In this document: positions 1 through 9,149 of the stretch, piece by piece
Position numbering within the stretch: the first letter of the stretch is position 1
How the letters are laid out: each line of letters starts with the position of its first letter
Origin: Metridium senile
Lineage: Eukaryota; Cnidaria; Anthozoa; Actiniaria; Metridiidae
Length of the DNA: 64,000 bases
Assembly: GCA_949775045.1 (NCBI GenBank)
Contig: OX459100.1
Location: 20,751,768 to 20,815,767, forward strand
Reading direction: 5' to 3'
The notes under the pieces: generated by a model
The model's database searches: none
What the model was told of the DNA's origin: nothing
The model's input: the letters and a program-made list of their open reading frames with translations, nothing else
Position numbers and translations under genes: made by a program

Positions 1-11
1 GGACTGATAGT

Positions 12-287
12 ATGATTGTTTTGAGCTGGATCCAAAAACATGCAACTTACTGGAAAAATTTTGTTGCAAACCGTGTGCAGGAGATACAAGACAAACTGCA
101 GGACTCAAGTTTGTGGCGACATGTATCAGGTGTTGAAAATCCAAGTGACTTACTGACTAGAGGAATCTCCATCACAGAGCTGAAGAATGCTCAGTTGTGG
201 TGGACAGGACCCAAATGGCTATCGCAGCCTGAGGACAAGTGGCCGACGAAACCAATAACTGAGCAAAGAAACTCTCGTCGAAGTTAA
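12..287 (+). pseudogene. BEL/Pao pol fragment after the reverse transcriptase (RNase H / Pao A17 region)
   Basis: This open stretch contains the landmarks of the Pao-type region that follows reverse transcriptase: VLSWIQ, then FVANRVQEI, then W-HVSGVENPSDLLTRG, then WWTGPKWL. The pattern of an NPSD-type motif followed by TRG and WW-GP-WL is characteristic of BEL/Pao elements. The frame closes with a TAA right after residue 91, before the integrase zinc finger, which is in another frame from 442. It is therefore a broken fragment and not a gene of its own. The ATG at 12 is only the first Met in the window. Confidence 0.85.
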
Positions 288-441
288 AAGGACAAAGAAG
301 TCAACAACTCTGGTTGCTACAGCTGAAAAGGGTCATGAAGAAAAGAATACTGTCAAGGGTGGTACAGTAAGTGAAGAATACCCTCATTTTGCTAAACGCA
401 TTGAAACATGGAACAAGCTGATACGGGTAACTGCACAAATT

Positions 442-848
442 TTGACTTTAAGAAACTCAATGGACAAAAAACGAACACTCTGTAGAGAACTAAATGCTGA
501 TGAATTGAAAGTAGGAAAAGAGACATGGTTGAAGGTAGTACAGAAACAGTACTACAAAGCTGAATATGATGTCTTGACTAGAAGAAAGCCAATATCAGTC
601 AAGAGTCACATTGTGGAACTTGATCCTATACTTGAGAATGGATTGATTAAAGTTGATGGTCGTTTACATCAAACACAGATTGCTGAAGACGCAAAACACC
701 AAATCATTCTACCGCATAAAGATCCTGTGGTCGCAAAGCTTATAATGCACATCCATCGTGAGAACTCCCATGCTGGACCAGAAACAACATTAGCCATACT
801 GCGTGAAAAGTTCTGGATCACCCAGGGTCGTCGGGAGGTGAACATAAT
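442..848 (+). pseudogene. BEL/Pao integrase zinc-binding (H2C2-type) region
   Basis: The open stretch contains a spacer rich in basic residues, then NGLIKVDGRL, then HIHRENSHAGPETTLAILRE and KFWI. This is the usual layout just before and within the HHCC zinc-binding domain of BEL/Pao integrases. Both His residues are present, but the two Cys residues that complete the site fall beyond the insertion that begins at 849. The last residues of the open frame (after GRREVNIM) come from the insertion and not from the integrase. Confidence 0.82.
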
Positions 849-2290
849 GAGCCAGAACCCTTAGTTTCGCCCTGGAAAGCAGAATGTTGTTCTGCATTCC
901 TGCAGTTTCTTGAACTTAATCTTATTTATGAGGTGCCTGGAATAGGACGTTTATGTAGAGAAAGGGAGGGGTAGTAACTATGATATTTGTGTCTAATACA
1001 TCCTGAATGAAGGAGGGAAGAGAAACTGCTTGCAACATTTACGCAGAGTATTTACGGTAGGTCAAGCTAGCGAGATTACAAGAATGGTTTGAAGAGCGCG
1101 CTATAAACGACAGTTTTTCTGATACATTTAAGTTGGAAAGCTAATCATCCAGTGTTGAGATGTAACGAAGAGTTGTTGTCTAATGTCACAAACAAACGGT
1201 AAGGTCTAAATAACATCCGAATATAGTGAATATTTAGTTTATTGCCGCCAGAGGAAATGCAACTGGCCTTGGACAAAAAATGGCGCCAAATTCGATTCTG
1301 GTTTATGTCGGCCTTGAAAGAACTCCAGACTGTTCACCCCTTAGAACCAAATCTTTGTAAAACCAAACTTCCTTGACCATTTTTACTAGCTAACTAAATG
1401 GAGGCATAGGAGTCTATAACGTTGATCAAAAGTATTAATGGTATGTTGTCCAGTTCGTAACAGTTCGCCCCCCACCGGCAAACAAAGCCGAAAGATCAAA
1501 TTCATGTAGACCGATATTAATTAATACTAGCTTGTGCTTTGAATTCTTATTGGCAGTTTAATATGAATAATATAAGCTAAAGTATATGTTTCATTTACAG
1601 CTGGGAATCAGCGCATGTCTGATAAATTTAATCAGCATTAACTGGGAGTCAGTGCTTGCCTAGATAAATCAGAATTAACGTTATTCTTGATTAGATATTA
1701 ATTGAAGCTGGGAATCAGTGCTTGCCTGATAAATCAGCATTAACTTTATTCTTGCCGATATATTAATTATAGCTGGGAATCAGCGGCTTGTCTGATAAAT
1801 CAGCAGTAACTTTATTCTTTATATTTTAATTGTAGAAGCTGGGAATCAGCGCTTGTCTGATAAATCAGCATTAACTTTATTCTTGATATATTAATTAAAG
1901 CTGGGAATCAGCGCTTGTCTGATAAATCAGCATTAACTTTATTCTTGAGATATTAAGCTGGGAATCAGTGCTTGTCTGATAAATCAGCAACTTTATAATA
2001 TTCCAAATTGTCAACATTTGAACTAACGTATATATAATCAAGCGCTTTTCTGATAAATCAGCAATACGTCTTATTAAATGAACGAATTGTATGACGCTAT
2101 TAACTATAGTTTTTAAAACCAAATTTTCTTCCTTTTGGTTTGAAATCTAAATAAATTGGTGGCCGCTGATAGCAAGATCTTTCAGGGGAGGGGGTAAGTA
2201 AGGTTTTTAAGACTAAGTGTTGACATGTTTTTAATTGGATGAGAGTTAATCCGTAGAAACGGCTTAATGAGTTTAGGTTGGTTCTGGCTC
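849..2290. mobile_element. 1.44 kb insertion splitting the BEL/Pao integrase, with short terminal inverted repeats
   Basis: The integrase homology stops at about 848 and resumes at about 2308 with the CxxC-side of the zinc domain (YTCRHQKT). The inserted segment begins GAGCCAGAACC and ends GGTTCTGGCTC, a perfect 11-bp inverted repeat, so it looks like a DNA transposon or large MITE. I see no transposase ORF. No clean target-site duplication is evident, so the exact ends could be off by a few bases. A tandem repeat occupies 1600-2075 inside it. Confidence 0.65.
1600..2075. repeat. Tandem repeat, period about 64 bp, about 7 copies
   Basis: Each copy carries GCTGGGAATCAGYGCTTG, then TGATAAATCAGCATTAAC, then an AT-rich tail ending near TATTAATT. 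Copies start near 1600, 1641 (shortened), 1706, 1771, 1837, 1900 and 1955, with a partial one near 2040. It lies inside the insertion that splits the BEL/Pao integrase. The minus-strand open frame across it is a by-product of the repeat. Confidence 0.85.
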
Positions 2291-2929
2291 GTTATGAGAG
2301 TCTTAAGAAATGATTGCCTACACCTGTCGACACCAGAAAACAGTCGCACAAGAACAGAAAATGGGGACCTTGCCTCATGAGAGACTGCGAACCTGGCCAC
2401 ATGCAGGTTTCGTTGATGTCGGTATAGATTTGACTGGACCAGCGCTCTTAAAGGATGGTAAAGAAAAAAGAAAAGCCTGGATTTGTTTATTTGTGTGCGG
2501 AAACACACACGCTCTTCATCTCGAGTTGACCTTAGGCATGACTACAGAGATATTCCTAGATGCTTATCGTAGGATGATAAATCGCCGAGAGATCAGCTAC
2601 ACTATTCACTCAGACAATCAGACGTCTTTTCACAAGGCAAGCAAGGTGTTGAAAGCTGCCTTCAGTGACACTCAAAAGGCTTGGAAGAACATTGATTTGA
2701 AAGAAGTTGAATGACAATTTGCCACTAAAGGTATACGATGGAAATTTATCACTCCACGTGCAAGCCATCAAGGAGGCTGGTGGGAACGTTACTGTCACAT
2801 GCTGAAACAACCATTGAAAATTGTGCTTGGAAAAGCCCTGTTGACGTACCAAGAAATGGAGACCGTTCTGACAGACATAGAAGCTCAGATAAATTAAAGA
2901 CCACTCACTTATGTTGGAGAAGGCATTAA
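2291..2929 (+). pseudogene. BEL/Pao integrase catalytic core, frameshifted
   Basis: From 2310 the frame reads through MGTLPHERL, then VGIDLTGP (first catalytic Asp region), then IHSDNQTSF (second Asp; the usual SDNGT is altered to SDNQT). The frame stops at 2712, and the rest of the core, containing the HQGGWWER-type motif around the third acidic residue, continues in a different frame from about 2715. The Gly-to-Gln change in the second motif and the frameshift both argue the enzyme is dead. The homology is clear; the decay is seen directly. Confidence 0.85.
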
Positions 2930-3329
2930 AGATGGCATGGTCGTAACACCTGCTCATTTATTAATTGGACGACCATTAGGACACTTGCCACAACTGCCAA
3001 ATCGTGCAGAAGAAGATTTGAACATTCAGAAACGATTCTTATATAGACAACGAATAGCAGATCACTTTTGGCGTCGCTGGCAAAAGGAATACCTGCCAAA
3101 CCTTAATGTTAGGAAAAAATAGAAAACTGAAGAACCACCATTGAAGGTTGGTGATGTCGTATTGGTTTCTGAAGATAAAATTCCAAGAAGCAAGTGGACA
3201 ATTGCAAAGGTGGAAGAGCTTCGAACTGGACGTGATGGACTGGTCAGAAATGTGAAAGTTAAAACAGCAAAGGGACTTTTGAGCCGACCAGTACAGAAGT
3301 TACACCTACTGGAAGCTGCTGAACAATGA
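2900..3329 (+). pseudogene. BEL/Pao C-terminal domain (DUF5641-like) remnants
   Basis: The open stretches contain TPAHLLIGRPL, then HFWRRWQKEYLPNL and, after a TAG at 3119-3121, KVGDVVLV, then RSKWTIAKVEEL, GRDGLVRNVKV and RPVQKLHLLE. This is the standard tail of BEL/Pao pol proteins. The in-frame TAG between the two halves is the only break here. The natural end of the polyprotein is the TGA at 3327-3329. Confidence 0.85.
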
Positions 3330-3369
3330 ACACTTTGAACTGAAATGCATAGACAATGACATTGCCTAT

Positions 3370-3840
3370 GGGGGGGGGGGGGGGGGGGAGGATGTTTCAG
3401 CCCAAAATAACTGAATGTGAATGACGTCACACGTGCATGCGCTTTTGATACTTCTTCTCGGGTCGGCCAAGATGGCCACTTGTCTGTATTTAACTGTATT
3501 AGTACATGTTGATGTTGACCATTAATATTATGTTAAATAATGAAAGATACAGACTGATTAAGTGATATTTAACACATAGCTTACAAAGAACTGTTTCAAG
3601 TGGTTAATGCCGCAGCTGTATTTGGTCACAGATGGTGCAAGCAGCACGTTTTGTTCAGATCAGATAATGAGGTGGTGGTTGCAATCCTCAAGTCTTGCAC
3701 TTCTTAAGAACAAAAACTCTGAATTTAATTTTGTTTAAACTTTGTCAAGTTAAGGCACTACACCTAACCTACATGCACAAGTTAGGGTTTCATTAGAATT
3801 TACCTTATACGAGAGATATTTAGCGTTTTGTAAATTCCGG
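3370..3840 (+). mobile_element. G19 tract (possible polypurine tract) and probable start of the BEL/Pao 3' LTR
   Basis: Forty bases after the pol stop there is a run of 19 G (3370-3388), then AGGA and TGTTTCAG at 3393. A purine tract directly followed by TG is where a 3' LTR should begin. The following 450 bases contain no ORF and include a CRE palindrome TGACGTCA at 3422-3429. The LTR end cannot be fixed because the 5' LTR is outside the window. The long G run is prone to sequencing error and to G-quadruplex formation. Confidence 0.45.
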
Positions 3841-3899
3841 GGGGTCCCATTTCCATTGCTATGGACGCTTGGATGTAAACAATTTTTATACTGGGATAA

Positions 3900-4541
3900 A
3901 GCTCAAAGCAATGTGTATTTGCTTGCAAAGTTTAGTGTCTTGTTGTTCACTGAATCAAAAGATTAAAAATGAGAGGACATCAAGTTTGCGAAGGGTACCG
4001 AGCCTCCCAGCTATTATGCACCTCTTGCATCACTATTTTATGCAGGTCGTACAGCACTCTCAGAGAATGAATGATTCTTTGGTCCCTGTGTGGATAATTA
4101 CCAAAGAAACTGGAATTATCCTTACCGCCCATTGTTCAGGATGTAAGGCAGGTTTGGGGGAATCCTGTTACCATGTGGCTGACATTCTGTACTATTTGGA
4201 GTCTTGGACCAACTCAATGGAAAAATGTTGTGCACACAAATGAAATGTCAATGGATTCTACCTCTAGTTTGATTAAGACGTCGAGTACTCAAGGGGTGCA
4301 TGATATTGAAAATCTAGCCATGTCTTCTAAACGTGAAGAGAAGCCTTTGAACGCAAATCTAAAGGCAAAGGAGAACATTCCAACTCCAACTAAAGTAGAG
4401 ATAAATTCATTTCTATCTCAGTTAAGTAAATGCAAGACAAAGCCAGTTGTTTTAAGTATTGTTGAAACATTTGCTGAGAGCTACATTTTACCAAGTCGAC
4501 GTATCACAACTATACCAAAACTGTTTGATCCAAATATCTGA
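3900..4541 (+). pseudogene. SWIM-type zinc-finger protein fragment, frameshifted
   Basis: One frame (to 4243) contains PVWIITKETG, then AHCSGCKAGLGESCYHVADI and LYYLE. This matches the C-x(n)-C...C-x-H pattern of SWIM zinc fingers found in large invertebrate families of unknown function, some of which also carry a YqaJ-type nuclease domain. In those families the first pair is usually CxC; here it is CxxC. A downstream frame (to 4541) continues with FLSQLSKCKTKPVVLSIVE and a tail that looks like the segment after the SWIM finger. The two halves are in different frames and nothing recognisable precedes them, so this is a partial, broken copy. The family call is from motif memory and is moderate. 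Confidence 0.55.
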
Positions 4542-5768
4542 CCATGTCATATCCAGAAGTGATTGATCCATGCATGTATGTAAAGCACTCTACATGCAGA
4601 ATTGGATTTTTTGGTCACTCAAAATCGCCATGACGTATATGTTATGTAAGTGTCAAAATATGTAACAATAGCTAATTAGCATCTAAATAGAAACCCGGCC
4701 TCTTGAAGGCTCAAATTTCCGACCGTTACAGTACCTTTACCACGCACTTTGCCTTCAACTATGGTCGTAGGTAGAACTGCTGAGTATTATTGACACGGAA
4801 TCATTCATTGTATTGGAAGCTTATTCATTGTATAAGAGTCTTACATTGTAGGGATATACTGCCAATAAACTGTTGTTATTATTATTGTTATTATTATCAT
4901 AAAGACCTCACATGTGTATGAGCATGTGTCCATGAGGTTTAGTTACAGTCAACAACACCTTTCTTGGCTTTCAGGAACATTTAATCACTGATCACCTCAA
5001 GTGATGTTACAACCCATTTTAAAAATGTAACATGTTATAGCTTGATATTATGGTAAACAATTTTTTGTAAAATTTAGATTTGACAACTTTCATTCAACAA
5101 TATATGAAAATTTTGCACAACAACAAATATTAAAACATATATATGTATTTTGTATTTCACAATTAATGTGGATTTCTTTAGTTGGGTTTACTTTACTTAC
5201 TGGTACAAAGTCTTGGGTAGCTGTTCTCTCCCACAGACAATAAATTCCTGGAAAATAATAAAACATAAAACTTGAGATGGACAAAATAATTTATGTTGTA
5301 ACTTTTCAACTTGATGCAAATAAACACTGTTTGTTTTAAGAGTAATAATAAACCTTCTTACACTCTAAGTAATGTTTTGTATATTTGAATATTTCTGACT
5401 CAATAACATACATGTAAAAATTTCTCAATTCTGATTGGCTAAGAGCAGTGCTGTTTTAAGTGATAGTGCATCAAGCTTTCCTCTGTGCACCCAACCCCAA
5501 GCTCATCATTGTCGATGAGTTTTAAAAGGAAATACAGTGCAGAAAAAAGGAAATCAGTAAAAAAATAAAAATAATAATAACAAAAATAATATAAAAAATA
5601 AAATAAAAAAATATAAAATATATATCAAATAAAATATAATGCCTTTTCAGACGAATTTCTAAATGTTTGCAAGTGTAAAATTATGGTTTGTTGAATAATT
5701 TATCTTGTCACATGTTCAACGTCACTTCCTTCAGAATCGAGACATTTTTTCATGTGTATTATTAAATA
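4542..5768. other. AT-rich spacer, no gene seen
   Basis: No supported coding region. Around 4863-4900 there is AATAAACTG followed by an irregular (TTATTA)n tract, which resembles the 3' tail of a CR1/L2-like non-LTR retrotransposon. Around 5560-5640 there is an A-rich low-complexity tract. The minus-strand open frame near 5090-5284 has no supporting feature. Confidence 0.6.
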
Positions 5769-5877
5769 GAAATCATATGATTTTCTCGTGCAATTTGGAA
5801 TAAATGTGAACTTGTGGGTTTTCAAAAAACCACTTGTTCAAATTTATTCCAAATTGCACTTGAAATCATATGATTTC
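5769..5877. repeat. 109-bp near-perfect hairpin (MITE-like)
   Basis: The left arm GAAATCATATGATTTTCTCG, followed by GTGCAATTTGGAATAAAT, is mirrored by the right arm ending CATATGATTTC, around a GGGTTTTC/AAAAAACC loop. Each arm also carries the small palindrome ATCATATGAT. It is probably the relic of a foldback element. Confidence 0.75.
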
Positions 5878-6257
5878 CTATATGAACATACCAATTCTAA
5901 AGACTAGAATGTCATTTGCATAGTCTAGTGTAAACCCAACCAATATTGTGAATAGAATTTACCAACATAAGTCATTAAATGTTTTTAGAGAAACAAACTA
6001 ATTGTTGACAATATATAGAACTGATAATTATAACTGCTAATGAGGTCGTCAACAAGAAATATAAAATTTTCACGTACATACATTGTTACAATATATAACT
6101 ACATGAAGTTCAGAAAGGAAGACTTTAATTGTGTTTCTATTGTAACAACGCATAGACGTGGATTCATTGTCATTACCATGCATATAAGAACACACTAGCA
6201 CCTAAGGAACACATTAGCATATAAGAAACACATATTAACATATAAGAAACACATATT

Positions 6258-6344
6258 AGAGCGATTTCACAAAAATAATATGTTAATGAGTTTTATTTAA
6301 CTCATTAGCATAATAAAATGCTTTACCGTATGTGAAATCTCTCT
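6258..6344. mobile_element. 87-bp internally deleted hairpin element in the 21-bp satellite
   Basis: It starts AGAGCGATTTCAC and ends GTGAAATCTCTCT, flanked by ATT on both sides. Its two ends match the ends of the 293-bp element at 7122-7414, so it appears to be an internal-deletion derivative of the same family. Confidence 0.7.
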
Positions 6345-7121
6345 ATTAGCATATACGAAACACATATTAGCATATAAGAAACACATATTAGCATATAAGA
6401 AACACATATTAGCATATAAGAAACACATTAGCATATAAGAAACACATATTAGCATATAAGAAACATATTAGCATATAAGAAACATATATTAGCATATAAG
6501 AAACACATTTATAGCATATAAGAAACACATATTAGCATATAAGAAACACATTAGCATATAACAAACATATTAGCATATTAAAGAAACACATATTAGCATA
6601 TAAGAAACACATATTAGCATAAAAGAAATACATTAGCATATAACAAACATATTAGCATATAAGAAACACATATTAGCATATAAGAAACAATATTAGCATA
6701 TAAGAAACACACATTAGCATATAAGAAACACATTAGCATATAACAAACATATTAGCATATAAGAAACACATTAGCATATAAGAAACACATATTAGCATAT
6801 AAGAAACACATATTAGCATAAAAGAAATACATTAGCATATAAGAAACACATATTAGCATATAAGAAATACATTAGCATATAAAAAACACATATTAGCATA
6901 TATGAAACACATATTAGCATATAAGAAACACATATTAGCATATAAGAAACACACATTAGCATATAAGAAACACATATTAGCATATAAGAAACACATTAAC
7001 AAATAAGAAACACATATTAGCATATAAGAAACACATATTAGCATATAAGAAACACATATTAGCATATAAGAAATACATTAACATATAAGAAACACATATT
7101 AGCATATAAGAAACACATATT

Positions 7122-7414
7122 AGAGTGATTTCACAAAAAGAATATGTTAATGAGCTTTGCACTGGTGAGCATACATATTGATCCCAAATTGCTGACATTA
7201 ATATGGCAATCTCGTCAAAAATTAAGAAACAAAATATCAGAACTGGCTGTTGTATTAGAATCAATATTTAAATATATCTTCCTCATTTATCAGAAAGAAC
7301 AAAAAACCAAAATATTCACGTACACTAAATGTGTATCCCCCAGCTCGAAGCTCATTAGCATTTTATTTAACTCATTAGCATAATAAAATGCTTTACCGTA
7401 TGTGAAATCTCTCT
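7122..7414. mobile_element. 293-bp hairpin/TIR element in the 21-bp satellite
   Basis: The ends are AGAGTGATTTCAC and GTGAAATCTCTCT, with a second inverted pair inside (ATGTTAATGAGC / GCTCATTAGCAT). ATT lies on each side, as expected for a 3-bp target duplication in the satellite unit. It has no coding capacity. Confidence 0.72.
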
Positions 7415-7459
7415 ATTAGCATATAAGAAACACATATTAGCATATAAGAAACACATATT

Positions 7460-7737
7460 AGAGCGTATTCGTATAACCCACTTTTAAAATGCAAATGAGA
7501 ACATGTGTGAAATAATGAGTGAGTTGTGCTCTCGGCTTCAAATAATAAAAATAAAACATGATTGACAACGAAGACGTTTCTAGATTTACTCGAAACCACT
7601 TTAATCAATGTTTTTCACAGTGGTATGTAGCTCAAAGAAAAAAATTAAAGAAAATAGCTACACGCACACCTCATTAACATGTTATTTCACACACATTCTC
7701 ATTTGCATTTTAAAAGTGGGTTATACGAATACGCTCT
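7460..7737. mobile_element. 278-bp MITE with long near-perfect inverted repeats
   Basis: The left end AGAGCGTATTCGTATAACCC continues inwards for more than 40 bases and is mirrored exactly by the right end GGGTTATACGAATACGCTCT. The centre is unique AT-rich DNA. The close match of the arms suggests a young insertion. The flanks are ATT and AAT, so the target duplication is imperfect or the boundary is off by one. Confidence 0.82.
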
Positions 7738-8256
7738 AATAGCATATAAGAAACACATAAGCATATAAGAAACACATTAGCATATAAGAAATACATATTA
7801 GCATATAAGAAACACATATTAGCATATAAGAAACACATATTAGCATATAAGAAACACATATTAGCATATAAGAAACACACATTAGCATATAAGAAACACA
7901 TTAGCATATAAGAAACACATTTATAGCATATAAGAAACACATATTAGCATATAAGAAACATATTAGCATAAAAGAAACACATATTAGCATAAAAGAAATA
8001 CATTAGCATATAAGAAACACATATTAGCATATAAGAAACAAATTAGCATATAAGAAACACATTAACATATAAGAAACACATATTAGCATATAAGAAACAT
8101 ATTAGCATATAAGAAACACATATTAGCATATAAGAAACACATATTAGCATATAAGAAACACATATTAGCATAAAAGAAATACATTAGCATATAAGAAACA
8201 CATATTAGCATATAAGAAACACATATTAGCATATAAGAAACACATACATATTACAT

Positions 8257-8515
8257 AGCTGCCAACCCCTTTGACAACAGTGTTTCTTTACACTGATGGG
8301 TTTATCCTGTATAAATATTCGAAATTATTATTATTATTATTATTATTACCCTCCTGGATAATCCGGGAGTTTTCAGAATTTGAGCCTTGTTTTTGGTTCG
8401 GAACTTTTGACGAGAGAAACAAAATGGCGGAAATTGGGAGTTTATCGAACAAAATGGCGGACCTTTCCTCAATTATCCATTACTCAAGGTTTGAATTCAT
8501 CCGGGGTTGGCAGCT
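8257..8515. mobile_element. 259-bp TIR element carrying two YY1-like ATGGCGG boxes
   Basis: The ends AGCTGCCAACCCC and GGGGTTGGCAGCT form a 13-bp terminal inverted repeat inside the 21-bp satellite. The body contains an (ATT)n tract at 8326-8347 and two copies of ACAAAATGGCGG near 8420 and 8450, a YY1-type sequence. The open frame across it is not supported as a gene. Confidence 0.72.
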
Positions 8516-8748
8516 CTGATATTAGCATATAAGAAACACATATTAGAATATAAGAAACACATATTAGCATATAAGAAACACATATTAGCATATAAGAAAT
8601 ACATTAGCATATAAGAAACACATATGAGCATATAAGAAACACATTAACATATAAGAAACACATATTAGCATATATTTATAAAAAAACATTAGCTTAGCAT
8701 ATAAGAATTAAATACATATTAGCATATAAGAAACACATTAGCATATAA

Positions 8749-9146
8749 GGCCAAGTAAAAAAAAACATATGTTTATCGTCCCCGCCCGCTTAAATTTTTT
8801 GGGCCGCACGGATTTTTTTATTATTTGTTATTACAACATCAGCTTTAATAAATACGAAGAAGATAAACAAAAAAAAGCGACAGGCGTTCAAGTTGTACGT
8901 TTGTATATTTGTTGCTGTTTAGAATATATTTGAACATTATATCAACCAAAGTTGCGTATATTTATTGACTCTTTTTCCGGAAAATTCAATCCTTTTCCCT
9001 CGTAGGTACCTGGAATCGTCATTACATGGGTTAAAGCTGTGAATAAAACAACTTATGGGAAATAATAAAAAATAAAAAAAACCGCCCGCCCGCATTATTT
9101 TAATTAAAAATTCGGACGATAAACATATGGTTTTTTTTACTTGGCC
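8749..9146. mobile_element. 398-bp PIF/Harbinger-like MITE with TAA target duplication
   Basis: The element begins GGCCAAGTAAAAAAAAAC and ends with the inverse TTTTTTTTACTTGGCC. TAA (8746-8748) is repeated at 9147-9149, and removing the element restores the satellite unit CATATAAGAAAC exactly. A 3-bp TWA duplication is the hallmark of PIF/Harbinger elements. There is no transposase, so it is non-autonomous. Confidence 0.88.
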
Positions 9147-9149
9147 TAA

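Larger units (their letters stand above)
1..3329 (+). mobile_element. 3' half of a degenerate BEL/Pao LTR retrotransposon (pol, integrase, C-terminal domain)
   Basis: The plus strand carries, in the right order, the pieces of a BEL/Pao pol polyprotein: the region after reverse transcriptase (12-287), an integrase zinc-binding domain (442-848), the integrase core (about 2291-2900) and the BEL/Pao C-terminal domain (about 2900-3329). The reading frame is broken by stops after 287, by a 1.44 kb insertion at 849-2290, by a frameshift after about 2710, and by an in-frame stop at 3119-3121. The element runs off the left edge of the window, so gag, protease and most of the reverse transcriptase are not visible. 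It cannot make a working polyprotein. The assignment rests on several family motifs seen in order and is strong at superfamily level. Confidence 0.88.

Noticed and set aside
6853..8000. Minus-strand frames of a seven-residue repeat (MLICVSY and related)
   Set aside because: They are a direct reading of a 21-bp satellite. The frames end whenever an 18-bp unit or MITE occurs, and there is no promoter or conserved codon usage.
6190..8760. Resemblance to a CRISPR array (short direct repeats)
   Set aside because: The repeats are contiguous without unique spacers, the genome is eukaryotic and there are no cas genes.
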